DNA from: Derxia lacustris
Lineage (GTDB): Bacteria > Pseudomonadota > Gammaproteobacteria > Burkholderiales > Burkholderiaceae_E
Direction of reading: 5' to 3'
NCBI RefSeq assembly: GCF_002105195.1
Contig: NZ_MUHU01000002.1
Location: forward strand, 310,001 to 374,000
Length of the DNA stretch: 64,000 bases
The notes under the pieces were generated by a model. The model worked only from the letters and a program-made list of their open reading frames with translations. It was not told the origin of the DNA and made no database searches. The position numbers and the translations under genes were made by a program. Of the stretch, positions 53,575-62,148 are shown in pieces (the first letter of the stretch is position 1; every line of letters starts with the position of its first letter).

Positions 53575-55722
53575 TCACCCCCGCGACACCCGCCAAACCC
53601 CATACGGCGCAAACCACGGATCGAGCCGGGTGTGCTGCATCTTCCCGGTCCATATCCACTTGTGCCCGGTCATCAAATCCTCGCCCGCCAGGCTCCCGTC
53701 ATCCGGCAGGCCAAACAGCCATAGCGGCAATTCAAAGTCCGCTTCCTGCACGCGTTTCGGGTCGAGGTTGATCGCCACTAGAATGAAATTGCTCAAATCC
53801 TCGGTCGCCTTGGCGAAATACAGGATGTTGTCATTCCAGCAATTCAGGAATTGCGCGTTGGTGTGGGTTTGCAGCGCGGGGTTTTCGCGCCGCACGCGGT
53901 TGAGCGCGGCGATCTCGCCAATGATGTTGCCCGGCGCATTCCAGTCGCGCGGCCTGATTTCGTATTTGTCGGAGTCGAGGTATTCCTCCTTGCCGGGCAC
54001 GGGTGCCGATTCGCACAGCTCGAATCCGGCAAATACACCCCACAGGCCCGAAAGCGTGGCGGCGAGTGCGGCTCTTATCAGAAATCCGGGCCGTCCCGAG
54101 TCGTGCAGGAATTTCGGATTGATGTCCGGCGTGTTCACGAAGAAATTGGGCCGGTACACGTCGCGCACCGGCGGCGCCGAAAGCTCGGTCAGGTACTGGA
54201 TGAATTCGGCCTTGGTATTGCGCCAGGTGAAGTAGCTGTAGCTCTGGTTGAAGCCCACCTTGCCCAGCCGATACATCGGCTTGGGCCGCGTGAATGCCTC
54301 GCTGAGAAACATCGTTTCCGGATGCCGGCCGCGCACTTCGGCAATCAGCCATTGCCAGAACGGCAGCGGCTTGGTGTGCGGGTTGTCGACGCGAAAGATC
54401 TTCACGCCCTCCTTTACCCAGAACAGCACCACGTCGCGCAATGCGATCCACAAATCGGGCATGGCATCGCGCGCATAGAAATCGACGTTGACGATGTCCT
54501 CGTATTTCTTGGGCGGGTTTTCGGCGTGCTTGATGCTGCCGTCGGGGCGCCAGGCAAACCAGCCGGGATGCTGCTTGAGCCAGGGATGGTCGGGCGAGCA
54601 CTGGATGGCGAAGTCGATGGCGAGTTCCAGGCCGTGGTCGGCGGCGGCGTCGCGCAGCTGGCGGAAGTCGTCGAGCGTGCCGAGCTGCGGATGGATGGCG
54701 TCGTGGCCGCCCTCCTCGCTGCCGATGGCGTAGGGGCTGCCGGGGTCGTCGGGCGCGGCCGTGAGCGTGTTGTTGCGGCCCTTGCGGTGGCTGCGGCCGA
54801 TCGGGTGGATGGGCGGGAAATACAGCACGTCGAAGCCCATGGCGCTGATGGCCGGCAGCCGGCCGATCACGTCGGCAAACGTGCCGTGGCGCTCGGGCGA
54901 GTCGGTGATGCTGCGCGGGAACAGCTCGTACCAGCTGGCGAAGCGCGCGCGCAGGCGCTCGGCGTCGAGGGCGACCGGCGGCTCGGCGCGCACGAGGAAG
55001 GCGCGTTCGAGCGTGTCGTGGACGATGGCGCCGAGTTCGTCCGACAGCAGCAGGTCGAGCGCGGGCTCGGGCCGGGCGGCCAGGTCGGGCGCGGCCACGC
55101 CCTCGCCGGTCATGGCGGCGCCGGCGGTGCCGCCAGCCTCGGCGTGGTTGGCATCGGTGTCGGCATCAGCATCGGCGACCGGAGCCGCGCCCGCCGCCGC
55201 CGCGTCGGCCAGTGCGTCGAGCCGGGCGCAGGCGCGGTCGATGGCGTCGGCCTGGGCGCTGCTGGCGCCGGCGCTCGCGGCATCCAGCAGCGCGCGCGCT
55301 TCGGCCACTTCCACGCCCAGCGGCTGGCCGGCGGCACGCTTGCGCACGAGATGGTCGACCAGCGTGGCCCAGCGGTCCCACCAGGCTTCCACGGTGAATT
55401 CATGGCGGCCGAGGCGCCGGGGCACGAAGCTGGCGCGCCAGCGGTCGTTGGGCAGCGGCGTCATCGGCACGGCCTGCCAGTCGGCGCTGTCGGTGGCGCG
55501 CCAGAGCAGGCGGGCGGCGAGCCGGTCGTGGCCGTCGGCATAGATGTCGGCCTCGACGGTGACGGTGTCGCCGACGCAGCGCTTGATGGCGACGCAATCG
55601 GGGCCGGCGTCGGGGTCGAGGTTCTCGATGACGATGCGCGCCGCGCGGGTGGCGGCGAGCGCCGCCTTCTTGCCGCGCGCGACGGGCTGGAGGATGGGCT
55701 TGCCGGAGTGGGTGTCGAGCAT
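53575..55722 (-). CDS. glgE: Alpha-1,4-glucan:maltose-1-phosphate maltosyltransferase GlgE
   Basis: GH13_3 enzyme that extends alpha-1,4-glucan with maltose from maltose-1-phosphate; 715 residues. N-terminal domain RIVIENLDPDAGPDCVAIKRCVGDTV; barrel motifs DVLYFPPIHPIGRSHRKGRNN, DFAIQCSPDHPWLKQHPGWF, KIFRVDNPHTKPLPFWQWL (nucleophile) and FLSEAFTRPKPMYRLGK (acid/base). An Ala/Asp-rich insertion lies at about residues 155-230. It acts directly after TreS-Mak but is cut off from that gene by 10.7 kb of CRISPR-Cas and accessory genes. Confidence 0.95.
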   Translation of the reverse strand: MLDTHSGKPILQPVARGKKAALAATRAARIVIENLDPDAGPDCVAIKRCVGDTVTVEADIYADGHDRLAARLLWRATDSADWQAVPMTPLPNDRWRASFVPRRLGRHEFTVEAWWDRWATLVDHLVRKRAAGQPLGVEVAEARALLDAASAGASSAQADAIDRACARLDALADAAAAGAAPVADADADTDANHAEAGGTAGAAMTGEGVAAPDLAARPEPALDLLLSDELGAIVHDTLERAFLVRAEPPVALDAERLRARFASWYELFPRSITDSPERHGTFADVIGRLPAISAMGFDVLYFPPIHPIGRSHRKGRNNTLTAAPDDPGSPYAIGSEEGGHDAIHPQLGTLDDFRQLRDAAADHGLELAIDFAIQCSPDHPWLKQHPGWFAWRPDGSIKHAENPPKKYEDIVNVDFYARDAMPDLWIALRDVVLFWVKEGVKIFRVDNPHTKPLPFWQWLIAEVRGRHPETMFLSEAFTRPKPMYRLGKVGFNQSYSYFTWRNTKAEFIQYLTELSAPPVRDVYRPNFFVNTPDINPKFLHDSGRPGFLIRAALAATLSGLWGVFAGFELCESAPVPGKEEYLDSDKYEIRPRDWNAPGNIIGEIAALNRVRRENPALQTHTNAQFLNCWNDNILYFAKATEDLSNFILVAINLDPKRVQEADFELPLWLFGLPDDGSLAGEDLMTGHKWIWTGKMQHTRLDPWFAPYGVWRVSRG

Positions 55723-55801
55723 GGAGCCGCCTTGGTTGCGCTAGCCCCGACTGGCCTGTGCGGGCGTCGGACTGCGCCGACGCGCCAGCCCCGCAAAGCG
55801 C

Positions 55802-55826
55802 GAAGCCCGGCGCGGGGCCGGGCTTC
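55802..55826. terminator. Hairpin between the ferritin-like gene and glgE
   Basis: GAAGCCCGGC (55802-55811) and GCCGGGCTTC (55817-55826) with a 5-nt loop, 120 bp past the stop of the ferritin-like gene and 80 bp before the glgE start. There is no T tract, so termination is uncertain. Confidence 0.4.
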
Positions 55827-55945
55827 GGTGGGTTGCGGGACGCGCGCGGGCGTCCGATCTGATGCGGCGAGTGTGCCGGGCGCGGCGGGCGGCGCGCAGG
55901 CGCGATGCAAATGGTTGCCTGCGCCTGGCGACGCCGCGGCGCGGC

Positions 55946-56422
55946 TCAATCCACCGGCAGCGGCTCGCCCTTGCGATGCAGTTCGAGCCAGCGCTTCAGC
56001 TCGTTGACATGCTGGGTTTCCTCGTCGGCGAACTCGGTGGCGAAGCGGCGCAGTTCGGGATCGGTGGCGGTGGCGGCGATCGACTGGTAGTAGGCCAGGC
56101 TGGCCGATTCGGCATCGAGCGCGATTTCCAGCGCCTGCTCGCGGCCCACGAAGGGATCGGCGGCCCAGATGGCGGCGGTTTCGGGGCTTTCGATGTCGGG
56201 CCACTCGAATTCGGCGGCCTTGAGGTTGGGCACGTTGCGGTAGCCGCTGCGGTTGCGCGCGTCGGCCAGATGCATGCGCGAGTACTCGGCCAGCTGGCGG
56301 AACAGGCGCGAGACCTCGGTGTTGCCGGCGGTCTGCATGGCATCGGCGAGCTGGCCGAAGCGCAGCGCGGCGTCTTTCTCGAGTTCGATGGCGTAGGCCA
56401 GAAATTCTTCGACGGTTTGCAT
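55946..56422 (-). CDS. Ferritin-like (rubrerythrin-type) protein
   Basis: 158-residue four-helix protein of the ferritin-like superfamily. Possible di-iron ligands are in FLAYAIELEKDAALRFGQL, FRQLAEYSRMH, EIALDAESASLAYYQSI and FADEETQHVNELKRWL; the last has the ExxH motif of rubrerythrin-like proteins. No C-terminal rubredoxin domain is present. The family is linked to peroxide or iron handling. It lies downstream of the unrecognised gene pair below, in the same direction, 180 bp away. Confidence 0.8.
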   Translation of the reverse strand: MQTVEEFLAYAIELEKDAALRFGQLADAMQTAGNTEVSRLFRQLAEYSRMHLADARNRSGYRNVPNLKAAEFEWPDIESPETAAIWAADPFVGREQALEIALDAESASLAYYQSIAATATDPELRRFATEFADEETQHVNELKRWLELHRKGEPLPVD

Positions 56423-56602
56423 GGATGACTCCGGTGGAAATGGGCCGGCGACGGCAGGCTGACCCCGGCCCGCAGTGTGGTCCGCAGCGGCCGGAGCGCA
56501 AACCGGGAAAACCGGCGCCGGCGTCGGATCGGCGCGAAGCGGCGCGGACCGAATGCGCCCGGCTTGACCTGCATCAGGCCGGCGCGCCGGTTGCGCCGCC
56601 GC

Positions 56603-57610
56603 TCAGCCCTCGATCGAGACGTGGACCAGCGTCTGGTTGACCAGCTGGTAGGCGATCTCGCCGAAGGTGATCGGCCCGGTCATCGGCTCGGTGCGCTGGC
56701 CTTCGAGCCCGCTGTACAGGTAGTTGAGGATGCAGTTGCAGCTGAACGCGGGCGGGTCGGTGTCGCGCGGCAGGGCCGAGCGGAAGGCGCTCATGTAGTC
56801 GGCGACCGGCGCGGCGATGCGGTAGTCGACGCCCTCGAACACCGGCGCATACAGCTCGACCGTGCCGCGCGCGGCATCGATGCGCTTGATGCTGACGTTG
56901 ATGCGCGCGCCGCAGTAGTCGGCCACCAGCGGCAGCCGCACGTCGATGCGGTGGCGGCCGAGCCAGCCGGCGAAGTTGACCGGCAGCCCGTCGACCTCGC
57001 AGCCGCTCACCAGAAAGCCCGATTGCGGGAAGCGGATGCTTTCGCCGGCGCCGGGCTGGAACACGTTGAGCGTGTCGACGCGGGCATAGCGGTCGGGCGG
57101 CAGGCCGATGTGCATGACCATCGCCGATTCGGTGTCGAAGGCGAGCGTGCGGCCATCGACCACCACCGGCGCGCGCTGGCCGATGTCGTCGAGATGCACG
57201 CCGGCGACCCAGCCGGCGAGCGGCTTGACGTACATGTCGGCGTACTCGGGCGCGTCGTGGGCGAAGGCCGAGTGCAGCGCGGTGAAGGCCGGCAGGATGA
57301 TGAGCGACCAGCCGTGCTCGGGCGCATCGGTGCAGACGCGGGCAATGCTGCGCAGGTCGTAGCGGCGGATTTCCGGCGCGCCGCGATAGCCGCGCACCTC
57401 GGTCAGGAAGACCTTGTCGCGCGACACCTCGCCGCCGGCCGGCCCCATGAAGTAGGGAATGCTGCCGCCGATCCAGTTGCCGGCCGGCAGCTGGCGCAGT
57501 GCCGCTTCATCGGCGGCCACGCTGTGGAAGCGGCCGCTGCGCAGCCGTTCGGCGGCTTCGGCCACGCTCACCAGCATGCCGCCGCCGCGCGAGATGGTGG
57601 CGGGGATCAT
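56603..57610 (-). CDS. Conserved hypothetical protein (possibly DUF6976)
   Basis: 335 residues from the ATG at 57610, which overlaps the stop of the upstream gene by 4 bp. Function not recognised. I see MIPATISRGGGMLVSVAEAAERLRSG, then GNWIGGSIPYFMGPAGGEVS and the cysteine-containing SCNCILNYLYSGLEG with PMTGPITFGEIAYQLVNQT near the C-terminus. No signal peptide or membrane segment. It resembles a family I recall as DUF6976, but I am not sure. It clearly works with the gene before it, given the overlap. Confidence 0.6.
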   Translation of the reverse strand: MIPATISRGGGMLVSVAEAAERLRSGRFHSVAADEAALRQLPAGNWIGGSIPYFMGPAGGEVSRDKVFLTEVRGYRGAPEIRRYDLRSIARVCTDAPEHGWSLIILPAFTALHSAFAHDAPEYADMYVKPLAGWVAGVHLDDIGQRAPVVVDGRTLAFDTESAMVMHIGLPPDRYARVDTLNVFQPGAGESIRFPQSGFLVSGCEVDGLPVNFAGWLGRHRIDVRLPLVADYCGARINVSIKRIDAARGTVELYAPVFEGVDYRIAAPVADYMSAFRSALPRDTDPPAFSCNCILNYLYSGLEGQRTEPMTGPITFGEIAYQLVNQTLVHVSIEG

Positions 57611-58410
57611 GCAAACCTCCGGGCCTGCTGGGCCAGTTGCAGCGTCTCGTGCGCGAGCTGGCGCGGGTTGCGCGCGAAGTAGGCATGCAGCTCGCCGGCG
57701 CGGCGCGCGCGCTCGGCCGGCGCTTCGTTGCCGTCGAGGCTGGCGCGCGCCTTGTTGAGCAGCAGCTTGAGGCCGAGCTGCTGGATGTCGATGTCGAGCT
57801 GGCCGCCGACCAGCGCGGCCCAGACCGGCGAGCTGGCGTCGGGCACGGCGGCCGGGCTGGCGGCGGCGACCGGCGCGCTGGCGGCGGTCGCCGTCTGGGC
57901 CGTGGCCGGCGCCTGCGGCAGGGTCGAGGGGCCGGCGGCGGTGTCGCCACCGGCAGCCACGGCTGCGCTGCGCGGCGCAGGTGCCGGCGCCCGCGCGGCG
58001 GCCGGCGCGAGCGGCTCGGCCAGCCGGGCAAAGCGGCGCACTTCCTCGGCCGGCAGATCGAGCAGCAGCGCGACGGCATCGGGATTGAGGCCGGCGCGCA
58101 GGCCGTTGGCCAGGCGCGCGGCGAGCGCCCGGGTAAAGCGCAGACCCGGCTCGCCGGCCCAGGGCGCGTCGGGGATGGCGGCATCGGCCGGCAGCGCCAG
58201 GGTGATTTCGCATTGCCAGCCGAGCAGGTCGACATGGCGCCAGCGCAGCTCGCGCGCGGTCTCGACTTCGCGCAGCTTGAACCAGCCGCGCTCGGGCTCG
58301 GGGCCGATGCGCACGCTGACCAGATGCCGCTCGGTATCGAGCCGGCAGTCGGTGGTGCGCCAGGGTTCGGCTACATCGAGCAGCCGCTGCAACATTCCGG
58401 ATTCCAGCAT
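57607..58410 (-). CDS. Hypothetical protein with two structured ends and an Ala/Pro-rich linker
   Basis: 267 residues from the ATG at 58410 (MLESGMLQRLLDVAEPWRT). The N-terminal ~140 residues (CRLDTERHLVSVRIGPEPERGWF, LRWRHVDLLGWQCEITLALP, LNPDAVALLLDLPAEEVRRFARL) form one domain. About 70 residues of Ala/Pro/Thr follow, then a helical C-terminus (WAALVGGQLDIDIQQLGLKLLLNKARASL). The LNPDAVALLLDLPAEEV stretch looks like a helix-turn-helix. Function unknown. Stop and start overlap with the next gene. Confidence 0.55.
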   Translation of the reverse strand: MLESGMLQRLLDVAEPWRTTDCRLDTERHLVSVRIGPEPERGWFKLREVETARELRWRHVDLLGWQCEITLALPADAAIPDAPWAGEPGLRFTRALAARLANGLRAGLNPDAVALLLDLPAEEVRRFARLAEPLAPAAARAPAPAPRSAAVAAGGDTAAGPSTLPQAPATAQTATAASAPVAAASPAAVPDASSPVWAALVGGQLDIDIQQLGLKLLLNKARASLDGNEAPAERARRAGELHAYFARNPRQLAHETLQLAQQARRFA

Positions 58411-58604
58411 GGTTGTCTCTCGTCCTCGTTCTGGGCGGCTACCCGGCAGTCGGGGCCGCATTGACGACGCACGCCGCCTGGACGTCCGCCGCTTGTTTTT
58501 TTGTGCGGCGGGATGCTGCCACGCAGGCCCGCAAAGCCCTTGCCGCCAGTTGGGGCGGCCACAGCCGGACGATGAAAGCCGTGACCGAAGTCACGAAAAA
58601 CGCC

Positions 58605-59168
58605 TCAGTACGGTGCGCCTGACTCGAAGACTTCGAATTCGGCGTTGCCGATCATCGGCGCGTCGTAGAAGGCCTCGGGCGGCAGCGCACGCAGCAGCAG
58701 GTGCACCGCGCGCGCCACGAAGCCGTGCGCCACCAGCAGCACGGTCTCGCCGGCGTGCTCGGCGCGCAGCGCGGCCAGCGCCGCGTCCACCCGGTCGACG
58801 GCCTGGCGCATGGTCTCGCCGCCGGGCGGGCCGTCGTCCCAGTGGCGCGCGATGCGGCGCGCCCACAGCTCGGGATAGCGCGCCTCGATGTCCTCGCGGC
58901 TCAGGCCCTCGAACACGCCGTAGCAGCGCTCGCGGAACTCGCCCATCAGCAGCACCGGCAGGCCGTGGCTGGCGGCGACGATCTCGGCCGTCTGGCGCGC
59001 GCGTTGCAGCGGCGACGCGACGATGCGCGTGAGCCCGGCCGGCAATCGGCGCGCCAGTTCCTCGGCCTGGGCGATGCCGGCGGCGTTGAGCGGCGGATCG
59101 CTGCTGCCCTGGAAGCGCTGCTGCGCATTCAGATCGGTCTGCCCGTGGCGGGCCATGTAGAGCTTCAT
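58605..59168 (-). CDS. Histidine phosphatase family protein (phosphoglycerate mutase-like)
   Basis: 187-residue branch-1 histidine phosphatase. The phospho-acceptor His is in KLYMARHGQTDLNAQQRFQG (RHG motif), then ASPLQRARQTAEI, FRERCYGVFEGLSREDI and LLVAHGFVARAV with the second His. Start chosen at the ATG 59168, 7 nt after an AGGA site; an in-frame ATG at 59174 is too close to it. Substrate not predictable: alpha-ribazole phosphatase and broad phosphatases share these motifs. Confidence 0.88.
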   Translation of the reverse strand: MKLYMARHGQTDLNAQQRFQGSSDPPLNAAGIAQAEELARRLPAGLTRIVASPLQRARQTAEIVAASHGLPVLLMGEFRERCYGVFEGLSREDIEARYPELWARRIARHWDDGPPGGETMRQAVDRVDAALAALRAEHAGETVLLVAHGFVARAVHLLLRALPPEAFYDAPMIGNAEFEVFESGAPY

Positions 59169-59233
59169 CGGCATTTCCTGCGTGATCCGTGGCGCGACAA
59201 TGCACGCCTCCTCTGCCCTGCTGCGACGTCGCC

Positions 59234-59980
59234 ATGCCCATCGCCTATCTCAGCACCCTCACCGCGCCCGAACGCTCGGCCCGCGCCAACCTGCATCTGG
59301 GCGTGACGCTCGCCTTCGTGGCCGGCGCGCTCAATGCGGGCGGCTTTCTGGCGATCGGCCAGTACACATCGCACATGACCGGCATGGTCTCGGCCGCCGC
59401 CGACAATCTGGCGCTCGGCAACGGCGTGCTGGTGCTGGCGGCGCTGCTGTCGATCGTGGCCTTCGTGACCGGCGCGGCGACGACGGCGGTGATGGTGAAC
59501 CACGGCCGGCGTGCCGCGCGTCGGAACATCTACCAGCCGCCGCTGCTGGCCGAGGCGCTGCTGCTGCTGCTGTTCGGCTCGGTCGGCAGCCTGCTCAGCC
59601 CGCATGAAATCGTGAGCGTGTCGCTCGGCGCGGTGCTGCTGTGCTTCGTGATGGGCCTGCAGAACGCGCTCGTCACCAAGATTTCCAATGCCGAGATCCG
59701 CACCACGCATGTGACCGGGCTGGTCACCGACATCGGCATCGAGCTGGGCAAGCTTTTCTACTGGAACCGGCCCGGCGGCGCGCCCGGCGCGGCCGAGGTG
59801 CAGGCCAACCGGCGCCGGCTGCGGGTGCATTCGCTGCTGGTCGGCGGCTTCTTCGTGGGCGGAGTGACGGGGGCGCTGGGCTTCAAGCATCTGGGCTTCG
59901 GCGCGACGATTCCGCTCGCGCTGGCGCTGGTGGCGATGTCGGTTGCGCCGGCGTTCTCGGCGCCGCGCGCGGCGGGCTGA
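59234..59980 (+). CDS. YoaK/DUF1275 family membrane protein
   Basis: 248-residue polytopic inner-membrane protein of unknown function. LGVTLAFVAGALNAGGFLAIGQYTSHMTG is the DUF1275 signature, followed by LLCFVMGLQNALVTKISNAEIRTTHVTGLVTDIG. Six or so hydrophobic segments are visible. The ATG at 59234 gives MPIAYLSTLTAPERSARANL as in homologues. Divergent from the histidine phosphatase. Confidence 0.88.
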   Translation: MPIAYLSTLTAPERSARANLHLGVTLAFVAGALNAGGFLAIGQYTSHMTGMVSAAADNLALGNGVLVLAALLSIVAFVTGAATTAVMVNHGRRAARRNIYQPPLLAEALLLLLFGSVGSLLSPHEIVSVSLGAVLLCFVMGLQNALVTKISNAEIRTTHVTGLVTDIGIELGKLFYWNRPGGAPGAAEVQANRRRLRVHSLLVGGFFVGGVTGALGFKHLGFGATIPLALALVAMSVAPAFSAPRAAG

Positions 59981-60057
59981 GGCGGCGGGCCGACACGGCC
60001 GCTCGCCGCCTGCACGAGCCGGGTCGCTGGCGCCCAGCTCGCCGCGCCGCGCCGCGC

Positions 60058-60789
60058 TCAGTCGCCCTTGCCCGGCCTGAAGTCGAGCGCCGGCGTGTCG
60101 ATCGGCGCGGCCAGATCGCCGAGCGAGCCGCCGCGTTCGCGCAGGAAGGCTTCCAGCGCCGGCAGCAGCGGCCCGAGCCGGCGCTCCAGCGTGTCGTTGA
60201 TCGTGTCGACCACCACCTGGGTGCCGCGCTCGATCTCCACGTTGAGCCGGTCGCCGGCCTGCTTGTGGCCGAAGGTGGTCATGCGCAGCGTCTCGGGGAT
60301 GAGCCAGATCTCGAACCAGCCCTCGGCGCGGTTCACCTCGGCGATGGTCAGGCTGGCGCCGTTCACCGCCACATAGCCCTTGGGAAAGATGTAGCGCAGC
60401 CCCTGCTCGGGCACGGCGATGCGCAGCACGTAGTTGTTCTCGGGCTGGCGGATGCTGGCGAGCGTGGCGGTGAAATCGACATGGCCCGAGATCGGATGGC
60501 CGCCGATCTCGGCGCCGTCCCGGGCCGCGCGTTCCACGTTGATGCCGTCGCCGACCTTGAAATCGCCGAGCGTGGTGATCGCCAGGCTCTGCTGCATCAC
60601 GTCGAATTCGGCCGATTGCGGGCCGGTGAGCCGCGTGACCGTCAGGCAGACGCCGTCATGCGCCACGCTCGCGCCGATGGCGAGGCCGTCGGCGAAGCCT
60701 TCGGGGAAGTCGATGGCGAAGGTGCGCAAGCCCGCGCGGTCGGTAATGGCCGCGACCTTCGCGACGCCCTGGACGATGCCGGTGAACAT
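60058..60789 (-). CDS. ribE: Riboflavin synthase, alpha subunit
   Basis: Dismutates two 6,7-dimethyl-8-ribityllumazine molecules to riboflavin. Two tandem barrel repeats: MFTGIVQGVAKVAAI and GVCLTVTRL in the first, SGHVDFTATLASI and NGASLTIAEVN in the second. 243 residues, slightly longer than usual because of a C-terminal tail. Start ATG 60789 with an AGGAG site. No FMN riboswitch fits in the 94-bp gap to the ECF gene. Confidence 0.96.
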   Translation of the reverse strand: MFTGIVQGVAKVAAITDRAGLRTFAIDFPEGFADGLAIGASVAHDGVCLTVTRLTGPQSAEFDVMQQSLAITTLGDFKVGDGINVERAARDGAEIGGHPISGHVDFTATLASIRQPENNYVLRIAVPEQGLRYIFPKGYVAVNGASLTIAEVNRAEGWFEIWLIPETLRMTTFGHKQAGDRLNVEIERGTQVVVDTINDTLERRLGPLLPALEAFLRERGGSLGDLAAPIDTPALDFRPGKGD

Positions 60790-60883
60790 GGTGGTGGCTC
60801 CTGAAAACCGCGATTGTCCATGACTGCGCCGGCGCGCCCGGCGGTTCCCTGCCCCACCCGCCGCCGCCCGACCGAGACCGCCC

Positions 60884-61510
60884 ATGACCGCGACCGCACC
60901 GCCGCCCGCCGGCGAACCCACCGCCGCCGACCTGCTCGCCGACCCCGGCTGGCTCGCCACGCTGCGCAGCAAGATGCAGCGCTTCGCCCGCCTGCAACTC
61001 GGCGACGACGGCGCCGCCGACGACGCGGTGCAGGAAGCCCTGGTCGGCGCGCTCACCGGCGCCGGCCGCTTCACCGGCCGCGCCGCCGTGCGCACCTGGG
61101 TCTTCGCCATCCTCAAGAACAAGATCGCCGACCAGCTGCGCGCGCGCCGGCGCAACCCGCTCGTGGCCGATCTGGCGCCCGCCTGCGAGGCCGACGACGA
61201 CAGCCTCGACGAACTCTTCGTGGCCGACGGCCACTGGTCGCCCGAAGCCGCGCCGCGCGACTGGGGCGACCCCGAGGCCGCGCTCGACAACCGCCAGTTC
61301 TGGACCGTGCTCGACGCCTGCCTCGACGGCCTGCCGCCGCGCCTCGGCCGCGTCTTCCTCATGCGCGAAGTGGTGGGGCTCGAATCGCACGAGGTCTGCG
61401 CGGAACTCGGCATTGCGAGCGGCAATCTGTTCGTGATGCTGCATCGCGCGCGGCTGCGGCTGCGCGAATGCCTCGATCAACGCTGGTTTGCGGAGCGCCG
61501 CCCATGCTGA
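60884..61510 (+). CDS. ECF-type RNA polymerase sigma factor
   Basis: 208-residue extracytoplasmic-function sigma factor. Region 2 is FARLQLGDDGAADDAVQEAL followed by RAAVRTWVFAILKNKIADQLRAR. Region 4 is PRLGRVFLMREVVGLESHEVC with the helix-turn-helix GIASGNLFVMLHRARLRLREC. It overlaps the zinc-finger gene by 7 bp and precedes the DUF2282-MNIO-DUF2063-DoxX operon. The same arrangement is known from Cupriavidus, where the sigma factor RpoQ controls the gold-induced gig genes, so this one probably switches on the genes next to it. Confidence 0.92.
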   Translation: MTATAPPPAGEPTAADLLADPGWLATLRSKMQRFARLQLGDDGAADDAVQEALVGALTGAGRFTGRAAVRTWVFAILKNKIADQLRARRRNPLVADLAPACEADDDSLDELFVADGHWSPEAAPRDWGDPEAALDNRQFWTVLDACLDGLPPRLGRVFLMREVVGLESHEVCAELGIASGNLFVMLHRARLRLRECLDQRWFAERRPC

Positions 61511-61704
61511 ATTGCCGCGAGGCCGCGCGCCTCATGTCCGAAGCCCAGGACCGCAAGCTTGGCGTCGGCGAAACCCTCGGGCTGCGCTTCCACCTCGCGC
61601 TGTGCGAGAACTGCATGCGCTACCGCGAGCAGCTCGCCGTCATGCGCCGCGCGCTGCGCCGCTACCGCGACGACCGCCACGACGACGGTACCGACGCCGG
61701 TTGA
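61504..61704 (+). CDS. Small zinc-finger protein, putative soluble anti-sigma factor
   Basis: 66 residues. C4 together with the H30-x3-C34-x2-C37 motif (FHLALCENC) is the zf-HC2 (ZAS) signature of anti-sigma factors. There is no transmembrane segment, so it would be a cytoplasmic sensor rather than a membrane-anchored one. The ATG at 61504 lies inside the end of the sigma gene. Partner assignment is by position. Confidence 0.8.
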   Translation: MLNCREAARLMSEAQDRKLGVGETLGLRFHLALCENCMRYREQLAVMRRALRRYRDDRHDDGTDAG

Positions 61705-61776
61705 AGCCGCGCCCGGACCGGCGCCACGGCCGGCCCGCCCCCGCGCGACGCCCCGCCAGAAAATTTTTTCGCCCGC

Positions 61777-61803
61777 TGTAAGTTCCCCGCCCCGCCAGAC
61801 GAT
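61777..61803 (+). promoter_or_regulatory. Candidate ECF promoter for the DUF2282 operon
   Basis: TGTAAG at 61777-61782 and CGAT at 61800-61803, 17 bp apart, resemble the GTAA/CGAT-type -35 and -10 boxes used by ECF sigma factors. They lie 77 bp upstream of the DUF2282 ATG, right after an A/T-rich run. A strong AAGGAG site precedes that ATG. No comparable motif was seen before the sigma gene. Confidence 0.35.
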
Positions 61804-61879
61804 CAAGCCTCGGGACCGCGATTGCGGCCCGGGGGCGGCAAGCCAGCCGCCTCCTTCCATCCCTTGAAGGAGCTTCATC

Positions 61880-62140
61880 ATGCGCAACCAATCCCTCGTC
61901 GCCGCCGCCCTTGCCGGTCTCATGCTCGCCGCCGCCCAGGGCGCCTCGGCCGCCGACGACATGGCCAAGAAGGACGCCAAGGAAAAGTGCTACGGCGTCG
62001 CCAAGGCCGGCCAGAACGACTGCGCCAACAAGAGCGGCACCCATGCCTGCCAGGGGCAGTCCAAGGCCGACAACGACCCGACCGACTTCAAGCTGGTGCC
62101 GGCCGGCAGCTGCGAAAAGATGGGCGGCAAGAAGGCCTGA
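61880..62140 (+). CDS. DUF2282 family BufA1-like bufferin precursor peptide
   Basis: 86-residue exported peptide. Residues 1-25 are a signal peptide ([19 protein letters not shown]). The mature part has four cysteines, C37, C48, C57 and C78, in the DUF2282 pattern ([33 protein letters not shown]). In bufferins, such Cys residues are modified by a DUF692 (MNIO) enzyme into copper-binding heterocycles; the maturase is encoded next. The gene corresponds to gigP/bufA in related operons. Confidence 0.88.
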   Translation: MRNQSLVAAALAGLMLAAAQGASAADDMAKKDAKEKCYGVAKAGQNDCANKSGTHACQGQSKADNDPTDFKLVPAGSCEKMGGKKA

Positions 62141-62148
62141 GGCGCGCC

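Noticed and set aside
60790..60883. FMN riboswitch upstream of ribE
   Set aside because: Only 94 bp separate the divergent genes and none of the conserved FMN aptamer segments is present.
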